Shown here: positions 35,112 through 44,141 of the stretch, one piece after another
Layout: every line of letters starts with the position of its first letter
Position numbering within the stretch: position 1 is the first letter of the stretch
NCBI RefSeq assembly: GCF_902859725.1
Contig: NZ_CADIJP010000009.1
Coordinates: 186,001 to 250,000 of the forward strand
From: Achromobacter mucicolens
GTDB taxonomy: Bacteria; Pseudomonadota; Gammaproteobacteria; Burkholderiales; Burkholderiaceae_B
DNA length: 64,000 bases
Reading direction: 5' to 3'
Notes under the pieces: generated by a model
What the model saw: only the letters and a program-made list of their open reading frames with translations
Database searches by the model: none
Told to the model about the DNA's origin: nothing
Translations under genes and position numbers: made by a program

Positions 35112-37088
35112 GTGGCACATTCATCGCCCGCATCTGCACAGATGCCGGCGGCGCCGGACACCTTTCCGGCGCTGCTGCTCGCGCATGCCAACGTTCGTGG
35201 GTCGCGGCCCGCGATACGAGAGAAAGACCTGGGGATCTGGCAAACCCTGACCTGGTCCGAAGTGGCGGAGCATGTCCGTCACGTCGCGCAGGGTCTTGCG
35301 TCGCTTGGCATCCAGCCCGGCATGCATGTGGCCGTCATCGGCGAGAACCGCCCGCGCCTGTACATGGCCATGATGGCCGCGCAGTCGATCGGTGCGATTC
35401 CCGTTCCGCTCTATCAGGACGCCGTGGCCCAGGAAATGGTCTACGTGCTGCAGGATGCGGAGATCAGCGTCGCGATCGTCGAGGACCAGGAACAGGTCGA
35501 CAAGATGATCGAGGTGCGCGAGCAGTGCCCCGCGCTCAAGCACGTCGTCTTCGACGACCCGCGCGGCCTGCGCCACTATGCCGATCCCATGCTGCTGTCT
35601 TATGAGCAACTGGAAGCGCTGGGTGGCGAATACGCGGCCAAGCACCCCGACTTTTACGCGCGCGCCGTGGCCGCCGTGCAGCCGCAGGACCCCGCGGCGA
35701 TGTTCTACACGTCCGGCACGACGGGCAAGCCCAAGGGCGTCGTGCTGACGCACCACGCGCTCATCGACCGCGCGCGCGCCGTGTCCGACATGGAAAAACT
35801 GACCGACCAGGAAGACGTGCTGGCCTACCTGCCGCCCGCCTGGATCGGCCAGAACATGTTCTCGTACACGCAGCTGCTGGTCACGGGCTTCACGGTGAAT
35901 CATCCCGAGTCGCCCGATACGGTGTCGATCGACATGCGCGACATCGGCCCCACCTATTACTTTGCGCCGCCGCGCGTGCTGGAAGGCCTGCTGACGCACG
36001 TGATGATCCGCATGGAAGACGCGGGATATCTCAAGCGCAAGCTGTTTGGCGCCTGCATGAAGCTGGCGCGCCGCGTCGGCACCAAGATTCTGGACGGCGA
36101 GTCCGTGAACGCCTGGGACCGCATGCGCTATGCATTGGGCAACGTGCTGATCTATGGCCCGCTGCGCAACGCCCTGGGCATGAGCCGCGTGCGCGTGGCC
36201 TACACGGCGGGCGAGGCCATCGGGCCCGACCTCTTTGTGTTCTACCGCTCCATCGGCATCAACCTCAAGCAGTTGTACGGGTCCACCGAGACCTCGGTGT
36301 TCGTCTGCGTGCAGCCCGACGGTCAGGTGCGCGACGACACCGTCGGACCGCCCGTGGCCGGCGTGGAAATCCGCGTGGCCGACAACGGCGAGATCCTGGT
36401 CAAGAGCCCGGGCCTGTTCAAGGAGTACTACCGCAATCCGGACGCCACGGCCGAGGCGCGCAGCGCTGACGGCTGGTTCCACACAGGCGATGCCGGTTAC
36501 CTGGACACCGACGGACAGCTCAAGATCATCGATCGCGCCAAGGACGTGGGCAAGCTGGCCAACGGCAGCCTCTTCGCGCCCAAGTACATCGAGAACAAGC
36601 TCAAGTTCTTCCAGCACATCAAGGAAGCGGTGGCGTTCGGCGCAAACCGCGAGGATGTGTGCGCGTTCATCAACATCGACCTGGAAGCCGTGGGCAACTG
36701 GGCCGAGCGCCGCGGCCTGGCCTACGCCGGCTACACGGACCTGGCGGGCAAGGACGAGGTCTATCAGCTCATTGCCGAATGCGTGGAGCAGGTCAATGCG
36801 GACCTGGCGACCGATCCCAAGCTGGCCGCCTCGCAGATCAGCCGCTTCCTGATCCTGCACAAGGAACTGGACCCCGATGACGACGAGCTGACCCGCACGC
36901 GCAAGGTGCGCCGCGCCTTCATCGCGCAGAAGTATGGCGTGCTGATCGAGGCGCTCTTTGGCGGCAAGCAGTCGCAGTTCATCGAGACCGAAGTGAAATT
37001 CGAAGACGGACGCACCGGCAAGATTTCGGCGGACCTGCGGATCTGCCCGGTCAAGACGTTTCCCGCCATCACCGCCCGAGCCGCGTAG
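35112..37088 (+). CDS. Long-chain acyl-CoA/aryl-CoA ligase, AMP-forming
   Basis: Adenylate-forming enzyme of 658 residues in the long-chain fatty acyl-CoA synthetase group. The P-loop is YTSGTTGKPKG (199-209), with YGSTE near residue 395 and WFHTGDAGYLD near 457 as further family motifs. The lysine-bearing C-terminal motif is atypical (TRTRKVRRAF in place of the usual TGK). It activates a carboxylic acid with ATP and CoA. The start is a GTG with a strong GGAGGAG seven bases upstream. An open frame reaches back to 34965 but runs through the promoter area. It heads a gene run with a Liv-type transporter, so it likely activates the imported substrate. Confidence 0.87.
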   Translation: MAHSSPASAQMPAAPDTFPALLLAHANVRGSRPAIREKDLGIWQTLTWSEVAEHVRHVAQGLASLGIQPGMHVAVIGENRPRLYMAMMAAQSIGAIPVPLYQDAVAQEMVYVLQDAEISVAIVEDQEQVDKMIEVREQCPALKHVVFDDPRGLRHYADPMLLSYEQLEALGGEYAAKHPDFYARAVAAVQPQDPAAMFYTSGTTGKPKGVVLTHHALIDRARAVSDMEKLTDQEDVLAYLPPAWIGQNMFSYTQLLVTGFTVNHPESPDTVSIDMRDIGPTYYFAPPRVLEGLLTHVMIRMEDAGYLKRKLFGACMKLARRVGTKILDGESVNAWDRMRYALGNVLIYGPLRNALGMSRVRVAYTAGEAIGPDLFVFYRSIGINLKQLYGSTETSVFVCVQPDGQVRDDTVGPPVAGVEIRVADNGEILVKSPGLFKEYYRNPDATAEARSADGWFHTGDAGYLDTDGQLKIIDRAKDVGKLANGSLFAPKYIENKLKFFQHIKEAVAFGANREDVCAFINIDLEAVGNWAERRGLAYAGYTDLAGKDEVYQLIAECVEQVNADLATDPKLAASQISRFLILHKELDPDDDELTRTRKVRRAFIAQKYGVLIEALFGGKQSQFIETEVKFEDGRTGKISADLRICPVKTFPAITARAA

Positions 37089-37093
37089 AGATC

Positions 37094-37891
37094 ATGAGCC
37101 ATAACGACCGCGACCAGCGTATCGGCGATGTCATGCTGGACATGCAGAACATCTCCCTGTCCTTCGGCGGCGTCAAAGCGCTGACCGATATTTCCTTCAA
37201 CGTGCGCGAGCACGAGATCCGCGCCATCATCGGGCCCAACGGCGCGGGCAAGAGCTCCATGCTCAACGTCATCAACGGCGTGTACACGCCGCAGCAAGGC
37301 GGCATTGAATTCCGCAACCAGCGGTTCTCGCGCATGAACCCGCGCCGCGCCGCCGAGATGGGCATCGCGCGCACGTTCCAGAACCTGGCGCTGTTCAAGG
37401 GCATGAGCGTGCTGGACAACATCATGACGGGCCGCAACCTGCGCATGAAGAGCGGCCTGCTGGCGCAGGCGTTCCGCCTGGGGCCTGCCGAGCGCGAAGA
37501 GATCCAGCATCGCGAGTTCGTCGAGAACATCATCGACTTCCTGGAAATCCAGGCCTACCGCAAGACGCCGGTCGGCCGCCTGCCCTACGGGCTGCAGAAG
37601 CGCGTCGACCTGGGCCGGGCGCTGGCGATGGAGCCGCGCCTGTTGCTGCTGGACGAGCCGATGGCCGGGATGAACATCGAGGAAAAGCAGGACATGAGCC
37701 GCTTCATCCTGGATGTGAACGATGAGTTCGGCACGACCATCGTGCTGATCGAACACGACATGGGCGTGGTCATGGACATCTCGGACCGCGTGGTCGTGCT
37801 GGACTACGGCAAGAAGATCGGCGACGGCAAGCCCGATGAGGTCCGCGCCAACGAAGACGTGATCCGCGCCTATCTCGGCGTGTCGCACTAA
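37094..37891 (+). CDS. Liv-type ABC transporter ATP-binding protein (LivG-like), second cluster
   Basis: ATPase of 265 residues. Walker A is IIGPNGAGKSS, the ABC-signature position reads LPYGLQKRVDLGRAL, and Walker B is LLLLDEPMAGM, followed by the switch His in LIEHDMGV. It starts five bases after the CoA-ligase stop, so it is in the same transcript. Liv-like transporters in such clusters often carry aromatic or other organic acids instead of amino acids. Confidence 0.9.
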   Translation: MSHNDRDQRIGDVMLDMQNISLSFGGVKALTDISFNVREHEIRAIIGPNGAGKSSMLNVINGVYTPQQGGIEFRNQRFSRMNPRRAAEMGIARTFQNLALFKGMSVLDNIMTGRNLRMKSGLLAQAFRLGPAEREEIQHREFVENIIDFLEIQAYRKTPVGRLPYGLQKRVDLGRALAMEPRLLLLDEPMAGMNIEEKQDMSRFILDVNDEFGTTIVLIEHDMGVVMDISDRVVVLDYGKKIGDGKPDEVRANEDVIRAYLGVSH

Positions 37892-37915
37892 GCCGGACAA
37901 CCAAGGCGGAAAGAC

Positions 37916-38845
37916 ATGGGATTTTTTCTAGAGACCTTATTCGGCGGCCTGATGAGCGGCATGCTGTACGCGCTGATCGGCCTGGGCTTCGTGCTGATCT
38001 TCAAGGCGTCCGGCGTCTTTAACTTCGCGCAGGGCGCGATGGTGCTGGTGGCGGCGCTGTCGATGGCGCGCTTTTCGGAATGGCTGCCGCGCTGGCTGGG
38101 CTTTGACAACATGATCCTGGCCAACGTGCTGGCGTTCATTGTCAGCGCCATCGTGATGTTCCTGCTGGCCGTGGCGATCGAACGCTTCGTGCTGCGCCAT
38201 CTGGTCAACCAGGAAGCCACCACGCTCCTGATGGCCACGCTGGGCATCAGCTATTTCCTGGACGGACTGGGCCAGATCACGTTCGGCAGCTCGGTGTACT
38301 CCATCAATGTCGGCATGCCCAAGGATCCGCTGTTGATCCTGGACTCGGTGTTCGAGGGGGGGCTGCTCATCAACCTGGAGGACCTGACCGCGGCGGTCAT
38401 TGCGGCGCTGCTGGTGGCGGCGCTGGCGCTCTTCTTCCAGTACACCTCGACGGGCCGCGCGCTGCGCGCCGTGGCCGACGACCATCAGGCCGCGCAGTCG
38501 ATCGGCATTCCGCTGAACCGCATCTGGGTGATCGTGTGGAGCGTGGCGGGACTGGTGGCGCTGGTGGCCGGGATCATCTGGGGATCGAAGTTCGGCGTGC
38601 AGTTCACGTTGTCCACCGCCGCGCTGCGCGCGTTGCCGGTGGTGATCCTGGGCGGTTTGACGTCGGTGCCGGGCGCCATTCTGGGCGGGCTCATCATCGG
38701 GGTGGGGGAAAAGCTGTCCGAGGTGTATCTGGGGTCGCTGGTGGGCGGCGGCATCGAAATCTGGTTCGCCTATGTGCTGGCGCTGGTGTTCCTGCTGTTC
38801 CGTCCGCAAGGGCTGTTCGGCGAGAAGATCATCGACCGCGTCTAA
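37916..38845 (+). CDS. Liv-type ABC transporter permease (LivH-like), second cluster
   Basis: Integral membrane permease of 309 residues, with about eight hydrophobic segments. Family stretches are GLMSGMLYALIGLGFVLIFKASGVFNFAQGAMVLV and the C-terminal LPVVILGGLTSVPGAILGGLIIGVGE. It forms one half of the translocation pathway. Follows livG-like by 24 bp. The substrate is unknown, but the gene neighbours suggest a carboxylic acid. Confidence 0.9.
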   Translation: MGFFLETLFGGLMSGMLYALIGLGFVLIFKASGVFNFAQGAMVLVAALSMARFSEWLPRWLGFDNMILANVLAFIVSAIVMFLLAVAIERFVLRHLVNQEATTLLMATLGISYFLDGLGQITFGSSVYSINVGMPKDPLLILDSVFEGGLLINLEDLTAAVIAALLVAALALFFQYTSTGRALRAVADDHQAAQSIGIPLNRIWVIVWSVAGLVALVAGIIWGSKFGVQFTLSTAALRALPVVILGGLTSVPGAILGGLIIGVGEKLSEVYLGSLVGGGIEIWFAYVLALVFLLFRPQGLFGEKIIDRV

Positions 38846-38868
38846 GCCTGCGTCACCGAGGATAAAAC

Positions 38869-39933
38869 ATGTTCTATCGCGAAAACGGCCAATTCAAGAC
38901 CAGCTATCGCGCTGACCAGCAGATCTTCCCGATCCGCCAGGATCGCGTCTTCATCTGGCTGCTGATGGCGGTGGCGTTCATCGCCGTGCCGGCGATGGCC
39001 AGCGACTATCTGCTGCGCGCCATCCTGATTCCGTTCCTGATCCTGGCGCTGGCCGCCGTGGGCCTGAACATCCTGGTCGGCTACTGCGGCCAGATCTCGC
39101 TGGGAACAGGCGCCTTCATGGCGGTGGGCGCGTATGCGGCGTGGAACTTCGGCGTGCGCTTTCCCGGCATGCCGCTGGTGGTGCAGATTCTCCTGGGGGG
39201 CTGCTTTGCCACCCTCGTCGGCGTGATCTTCGGCATCCCCAGCCTGCGCATCCGTGGCCTGTACCTCGCGGTGGCGACACTGGCCGCGCAGTTCTTCGTG
39301 GACTGGGCGTTCCTGCGCATCCCCTTCTTCACCAACTATTCGTCCTCGGGAAGCGTGTCGGTGCCGCCGCTCACGGCCTTCGGGCTGCCGGTGCAGAGCG
39401 CCATGGAGAAGTACCTGTTCGTGCTGATCCTGGTCGTCATCTTCAGCTTGCTGGCCAAGAACCTGGTGCGCGGCGCCATCGGCCGCCAATGGATGGCGAT
39501 CCGCGACATGGACGTCGCCGCTTCCGTCATCGGCATCCGGCCCATGTACGCCAAGCTGACGGCGTTTGCGGTCAGTTCGTTCATCGTCGGCGTGGCCGGC
39601 GCCTTGTGGGGCTACATCCACCTGGGTTCGTGGGAGCCGCTGGCGTTCGACCTGGGCCGCTCGTTCCAGCTGCTGTTCATGGTCATCATCGGCGGGCTGG
39701 GTTCGATCATCGGCAGCTTCTTTGGCGCCGCGTTCATCGTGCTGGTGCCCGTGGCGCTGTCCAACATTCCGCACATGCTTGGCCTGCCGCTGTCGGTGGA
39801 CACCGCCGCCCACATCGAGCACATGGTGTTCGGCGCGCTGATCGTGTTCTTCCTGATCGCCGAGCCGCACGGCCTGGCGCGGCTGTGGAGCATCGGCAAG
39901 GAGAAGCTCAGGATCTGGCCGTTCCCGCACTGA
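38869..39933 (+). CDS. Liv-type ABC transporter permease (LivM-like), second cluster
   Basis: Permease of 354 residues, here a stand-alone protein unlike the fused LivMG of the first operon. It has a cytoplasmic N-terminus of about 25 residues, about nine membrane segments, and the family stretches NILVGYCGQISLGTGAFMAVGAYAAW and QLLFMVIIGGLGSIIGSFFGAAF. It pairs with the LivH-like permease. The 140 bp that follow hold inverted repeats before the binding-protein gene. Confidence 0.9.
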   Translation: MFYRENGQFKTSYRADQQIFPIRQDRVFIWLLMAVAFIAVPAMASDYLLRAILIPFLILALAAVGLNILVGYCGQISLGTGAFMAVGAYAAWNFGVRFPGMPLVVQILLGGCFATLVGVIFGIPSLRIRGLYLAVATLAAQFFVDWAFLRIPFFTNYSSSGSVSVPPLTAFGLPVQSAMEKYLFVLILVVIFSLLAKNLVRGAIGRQWMAIRDMDVAASVIGIRPMYAKLTAFAVSSFIVGVAGALWGYIHLGSWEPLAFDLGRSFQLLFMVIIGGLGSIIGSFFGAAFIVLVPVALSNIPHMLGLPLSVDTAAHIEHMVFGALIVFFLIAEPHGLARLWSIGKEKLRIWPFPH

Positions 39934-39956
39934 TCGTGTTTCGTTTTGATTTCCGT

Positions 39957-39987
39957 GGGTCCATCGCAGCACAACCGCGCTGGACCC
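39957..39987 (+). promoter_or_regulatory. Inverted repeat before the second binding-protein gene
   Basis: GGGTCCA and TGGACCC (7-bp arms) enclose 17 bp in the gap between the permease and the binding-protein gene. No T-tract is present. It may be an RNA stem affecting message stability. Confidence 0.4.
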
Positions 39988-40073
39988 CCGCCCCGAATAC
40001 CCGGCTCAAGACCGGGCCAATCCCGGTGTCACAGGGTTGACCGACCCAAACACCACGCAGGAGGTAAATGGAG

Positions 40074-41405
40074 ATGAAGCGTCTTAACCTGAAGTTGGCG
40101 GCAGCCTTGATGGCCGCAGCCGGCGCCGCAGGCGCCGTGGCCACGCCGGCAATGGCGGCCGAAGAGCAGTTCGTTCCGTTGCTGGTGTATCGCACGGGAT
40201 CGTTCGCGCCGCTGGGCATTCCCTGGGCCGATGGCAAGCTGGATTACCTGAAGCTCGTGAACGAGCGCGATGGCGGCGTGAACGGCGTCAAGATCACGTA
40301 TGAAGAATGCGAAACCGCCTACGCCACGGACCGCGGCGTGGAATGCTACGAGCGCCTGAAGGGCAAGGGCACCGGCGCATCGGGCTTCGACACGCAGTCC
40401 ACCGGCATCACCTTCGCGGTCAGCGACAAGGCCATCGTCGACAAGGTGCCCGTGGAAACGATGGGCTACGGCCTGTCGCAATCGGTGGACGGCAGCGTGT
40501 TCGAGTGGAACTTCCCGCTCTTGGGCACGTACTGGACCGCCGCCGACGTGATGATCCAGGACATCGCCAAGAAAGAAGGCGGCATGGACAAGCTCAAGGG
40601 CAAGAAGATCGCCCTGGTCTATCACGACTCGCCTTACGGCAAGGAACCGATCCCGCTGCTGCAAAAGCGCGCGGCCAAGGAAGGCTTTGAATTGCTGCTG
40701 TATCCGGTGACGGCGCCGGGCGTGGAGCAGAAGTCCACCTGGCTGCAGATCCGCCAGGCGCGCCCGAACTACGTGCTGCTGTGGAGCGCGGGCATCATGA
40801 CGCCCACCGCCATCCGCGAAGCGCAGGCCAGCGGCTATCCGCGCGACAAGATGTACGCGATCTGGTGGGCCGGCTCGGAAGGCGACGTCAAGGACCTGGG
40901 CGATGTCGCCAAGGGCTACAACGCCATCACCATCCACAACAGCGGCGCCGACAGCGACAAGGTCTATGACGATCTGAAGAAGTACGTCTACGACAAGGGC
41001 CAGGGCGCGGACAAGACCGGCAAGACCACGCTGGGCACCATCGCCCATACGCGCGGCATGATGATCTCGATGCTGCAGGTCGAAGCGATCCGCGCCGCGC
41101 AGGAGAAGTACGGCAAGGGCAAGGCGCTGACGCCGGAACAGGTGCGCTGGGGCTTCGAGAACCTGGACCTGACGCAGGAAAAGCTCGACAAGCTGGGCTT
41201 TGGCCAGATCATGCGTCCGGTCAAGACCTCGTGCGCCAACCACAAGGGCGACGACTGGGCCCGCATCGTGCAGTGGGACGGTTCCAAGTTCAAGGTCGTT
41301 TCCGACTGGTATCAGGCCGACAAGACGATCCTGGACCCGATGGTCAAGGAATCGGCGGCCAAGTACGCCAAGGAAAAGAACATTACGCCCCGCAAGTGTG
41401 AGTGA
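40074..41405 (+). CDS. Liv-type ABC transporter, periplasmic binding protein, second cluster
   Basis: A solute-binding protein of 443 residues with a signal peptide ending PAMAA (about residue 28). The domain belongs to the type I periplasmic-binding fold of the Liv family; it is longer than most and carries a substrate-binding portion with YDSPYGKEPIPLL and YNAITIHNSG. I prefer the ATG at 40074 to the one at 40068: the strong AGGAGGT (40059-40065) is only two bases from 40068 but eight from 40074. Related proteins in aromatic-acid clusters bind non-amino-acid ligands. The ligand here is unknown. Confidence 0.85.
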   Translation: MKRLNLKLAAALMAAAGAAGAVATPAMAAEEQFVPLLVYRTGSFAPLGIPWADGKLDYLKLVNERDGGVNGVKITYEECETAYATDRGVECYERLKGKGTGASGFDTQSTGITFAVSDKAIVDKVPVETMGYGLSQSVDGSVFEWNFPLLGTYWTAADVMIQDIAKKEGGMDKLKGKKIALVYHDSPYGKEPIPLLQKRAAKEGFELLLYPVTAPGVEQKSTWLQIRQARPNYVLLWSAGIMTPTAIREAQASGYPRDKMYAIWWAGSEGDVKDLGDVAKGYNAITIHNSGADSDKVYDDLKKYVYDKGQGADKTGKTTLGTIAHTRGMMISMLQVEAIRAAQEKYGKGKALTPEQVRWGFENLDLTQEKLDKLGFGQIMRPVKTSCANHKGDDWARIVQWDGSKFKVVSDWYQADKTILDPMVKESAAKYAKEKNITPRKCE

Positions 41406-41418
41406 TGCCCCTGGAGCG

Positions 41419-41440
41419 CCCGCGGCGCCCACGCCGCGGG
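41419..41440 (+). promoter_or_regulatory. Intercistronic hairpin 1 after the second binding protein
   Basis: A perfect 9-bp stem CCCGCGGCG / CGCCGCGGG with a 4-nt loop and no T-tract. Similar hairpins follow the first binding-protein gene, so both clusters may use the same way of keeping binding-protein messages abundant. Confidence 0.55.
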
Positions 41441-41464
41441 TGCGCAATGCATGTTGATATGACC

Positions 41465-41492
41465 CGGCGGCCGGCTTTCCGGCCGGCCGCCG
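41465..41492 (+). promoter_or_regulatory. Intercistronic hairpin 2 after the second binding protein
   Basis: CGGCGGCCGG / CCGGCCGCCG, 10-bp arms around an 8-nt loop, just before the LivF-like gene. Confidence 0.55.
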
Positions 41493-41505
41493 CCACGCTG
41501 CAGGA

Positions 41506-42348
41506 ATGTTTATGAACGACGCCAATATTGCCGCCGCAGGCACCCCACCGGTGCTGCTCGATGTGAACGGCATCGAGGTGATCTACAACCACGTGATCCT
41601 GGTGCTCAAGGGTGTGTCCCTGCAGGTGCCGGAAGGCAGGATCGTGGCGCTGCTGGGCGCGAACGGCGCGGGCAAGACCACCACGCTGCGCGCGATCTCC
41701 AATCTGCTCAAGGGCGAGCGCGGCGACGTCACCAAAGGCCACATCCAGTACCGCGGCCAGCGCATCGAAAAGCTGACGCCGGCCGAGCTGGTCAAGCGCG
41801 GCGTCGTGCAGGTGATGGAAGGTCGGCACTGCTTTGCCCACCTCACCATCGAGGAAAACCTGCTGACCGGCGCCTATACGCGCAGCATGAGCCGCGGCGA
41901 CACCACGGCCGCGCTGGAACGGGTCTACCAGTATTTCCCGCGCTTGAAGCAGCGCCGCACCAGCCAGTCCGGATACACCTCGGGCGGCGAGCAGCAGATG
42001 ACCGCGATCGGCCGCGCATTGATGGCCAACCCGAACATGATCCTGCTGGATGAACCGTCGATGGGGCTGGCGCCGCAGATCGTCGAAGAGATCTTCGAGA
42101 TCGTGCGCGACCTGAACCAGCGCGAGCGCGTGAGCTTCCTGTTGGCCGAGCAGAACACCAACATCGCCCTGCGCTACGCCGATTACGGCTACATCCTGGA
42201 GAACGGGCGCGTGATGATGGACGGCGCCGCTGCCGATCTGGCGCAGAACGAGGACGTGAAGGAGTTCTACCTGGGCATCTCCAGCGGCGAGCGCAAGAGT
42301 TTCCGGGACAACAAGTTCTACCGCCGCCGCAAACGCTGGCTGGCCTGA
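41506..42348 (+). CDS. Liv-type ABC transporter ATP-binding protein (LivF-like), second cluster
   Basis: ATPase of 280 residues. It has Walker A (LLGANGAGKTT), the signature TSGGEQQMTAIGRAL and Walker B (MILLDEPSMGLAP). About 20 residues at the start (MFMNDANIAAAG...) and a basic C-terminal tail (SFRDNKFYRRRKRWLA) extend it beyond the normal LivF length; the tail is typical of the LivF-like proteins in acid-CoA clusters. It completes a five-gene transporter. Confidence 0.9.
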   Translation: MFMNDANIAAAGTPPVLLDVNGIEVIYNHVILVLKGVSLQVPEGRIVALLGANGAGKTTTLRAISNLLKGERGDVTKGHIQYRGQRIEKLTPAELVKRGVVQVMEGRHCFAHLTIEENLLTGAYTRSMSRGDTTAALERVYQYFPRLKQRRTSQSGYTSGGEQQMTAIGRALMANPNMILLDEPSMGLAPQIVEEIFEIVRDLNQRERVSFLLAEQNTNIALRYADYGYILENGRVMMDGAAADLAQNEDVKEFYLGISSGERKSFRDNKFYRRRKRWLA

Positions 42349-42429
42349 TTTCCGACGCGGGCAAGCCAGCGCTTGCCGCATGGCGCCGGCAACGGCGCCG
42401 CAAACCGGCACACGAGAAGGTGCGATTCC

Positions 42430-43698
42430 ATGTCCGAGTTTTTCGATGACCTCGAAACCCGAGCGCCCGAGCAACGCGAGCGCGATCTGATGGCGGCCCT
42501 GCCTGGGGCGATTGCGCGGGCCATCGCGCGCGCGCCGGCCATCGCCGAGCAATTGCGCGGCGTGGACCCGGCCACGGTCACCTCGCGCGAGGCGCTGGCC
42601 CGGCTGCCGGTGCTGCGCAAGCATGAATTGCTTGAACGCCAGCAGCACAGCCGCGATGACGCCGCCCGGCCCGCTGGGCCCGCCAAGGCCTTCGGCGGCT
42701 TTTCCGCGATCGGCTGGGGCGAAGCAATGCGGGTGTTTGCCTCGCCCGGCCCGATCTACGAACCGGAAAGCGCGCGATCGGATTACTGGCGCTTTGCGCG
42801 CGCCCTGTACGCGGCGGGCTTTCGCGCCGGCGAACTGGCCTACAACTGCTTTTCCTATCACTTCACGCCGGCCGGCTCGATGATGGAGACCGCCGCCCAT
42901 GCGGTGGGTTGCACCGTATTCCCTGGCGGCACCGGACAGACCGAACAGCAGGTGCGCGCGATTCAGGACCTGTCGCCCAGCGGCTACACCGGCACGCCCA
43001 GCTTCCTGAAGATCATCCTGGAAAAGTCCGATGAACTGGGTGTGAAGCTCGATTCGCTGCGCCGCGCGCTGGTTTCCGGAGAGGCCTTTCCGCCCTCGCT
43101 GCGCGACTGGCTGGCGGCGCGCGGCATCGACGGCTACCAGGCATACGGCAGCGCCGACCTGGGCATGATCGCTTTCGAGACGCCTGCCCGCGAGGGGCTG
43201 GTGGTGGGCGAGGACATCATCGTCGAAATCGTGCGTCCGGGCACTGGCGAGCCCGTGCGCGACGGCGAAGTTGGCGAGGTCGTGGTGACCACGCTGAACC
43301 CCGATTACCCGCTGGTGCGGTTCGGCACCGGCGACCTGTCGGCGGTGATGCCCGGCATTTCGCCGTGCGGGCGCACCAACACCCGCATCAAGGGCTGGAT
43401 GGGGCGCGCCGACCAGACGACCAAGGTGCGCGGCATGTTCGTGCACCCCTCGCAGGTGGCCGACGTGGTCCGGCGGCATCCGGAAATCCTGCGGGCGCGG
43501 CTGGTCATCAGCGGCAGCACCGGCTCGGACCGCATGGTGCTCAAGGTGGAGTCGCGCGAGCAGAACGATGACCTGGCCAAGCGCATCGCCGATTCGGCGC
43601 GCGACGTGACCAAGCTGCGCGCCGATGTGCAATGGGTGGACGAAGGCGGCCTGCCGAACGACGGCAAGGTGATCGACGACATCCGCACGTACGAGTAA
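42430..43698 (+). CDS. PaaK-like (phenylacetate-CoA ligase family) adenylate-forming enzyme
   Basis: Protein of 422 residues related to phenylacetate-CoA ligase. Conserved regions include YTGTPSFLK (about 197-206), the AYGSADLGMIAFE block (the Y-G-x-x-E-like motif) and the C-terminal RADQTTKVRGMFVHPSQV. An odd feature is the P-loop region: the usual SSGTTGKP is absent and the equivalent place reads FASPGPIYEPE (103-113), so ATP binding may differ. The start at 42430 is used because the upstream in-frame ATG (42373) precedes it by 19 residues without a family match. It ends the second Liv-like cluster, 81 bp after the LivF-like gene. Confidence 0.8.
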   Translation: MSEFFDDLETRAPEQRERDLMAALPGAIARAIARAPAIAEQLRGVDPATVTSREALARLPVLRKHELLERQQHSRDDAARPAGPAKAFGGFSAIGWGEAMRVFASPGPIYEPESARSDYWRFARALYAAGFRAGELAYNCFSYHFTPAGSMMETAAHAVGCTVFPGGTGQTEQQVRAIQDLSPSGYTGTPSFLKIILEKSDELGVKLDSLRRALVSGEAFPPSLRDWLAARGIDGYQAYGSADLGMIAFETPAREGLVVGEDIIVEIVRPGTGEPVRDGEVGEVVVTTLNPDYPLVRFGTGDLSAVMPGISPCGRTNTRIKGWMGRADQTTKVRGMFVHPSQVADVVRRHPEILRARLVISGSTGSDRMVLKVESREQNDDLAKRIADSARDVTKLRADVQWVDEGGLPNDGKVIDDIRTYE

Positions 43699-43714
43699 GG
43701 CGGCGGACGCGGGG

Positions 43715-44140
43715 TCAGGCGCCGCCGCGCCGGACGCGTTCGATGATGGCGTGGATCGCCATCCCCGCAAGCATGGCGACCACAAAAATGCCGGCCTCGC
43801 CGATGCCGGCCGCCGCGGCGACGACGGCGGGTCCGGGACAGAATCCCGCCACGCCCCAACCCACGCCAAACGCCAGGCTGCCGCCGGCCAGACGCCAGTC
43901 CAGCTGCGAGGCCTGCGGCCAGCGCATGGGTTCGCCCGACAGGCTGGCGCGTCGGCGACGCAAGAGCGCAAATCCGATGCTGGTCACGACGACGGCGCCG
44001 CCCATCACGAACGCCAGGGTGGGATTCCACAAGCCGGCCAGGTCCAGAAAACCCAACACGCGCGCGGGGTCGGCAAGTCCCGACACCAACAGGCCGAATC
44101 CGAAGACGAGCCCGGCGGCAAAAGCGTAGATCGCAGCCAT
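43715..44140 (-). CDS. YeeE/YedE-family membrane protein (half-size, DUF6691 type)
   Basis: A membrane protein of 141 residues with about four hydrophobic segments, containing a conserved cysteine in VAGFCPGPAVVA. YeeE/YedE proteins import thiosulfate or a related sulfur species. Half-size YeeE-like proteins in BigR-regulated operons act in pairs. The second half is encoded directly upstream, with one base between stop and start. It fits an operon for detoxifying or exporting sulfur compounds, next to a persulfide-dioxygenase-like gene. Confidence 0.85.
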   Translation of the reverse strand: MAAIYAFAAGLVFGFGLLVSGLADPARVLGFLDLAGLWNPTLAFVMGGAVVVTSIGFALLRRRRASLSGEPMRWPQASQLDWRLAGGSLAFGVGWGVAGFCPGPAVVAAAAGIGEAGIFVVAMLAGMAIHAIIERVRRGGA

Positions 44141-44141
44141 G

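Noticed and set aside
41383-43971. An 862-residue open frame on the minus strand opposite the LivF-like and PaaK-like genes
   Set aside because: It is antisense to two clear genes, has low-complexity Ala/Gly/Arg/His-rich sequence and no family pattern. Such long frames are usual opposite GC-rich genes.
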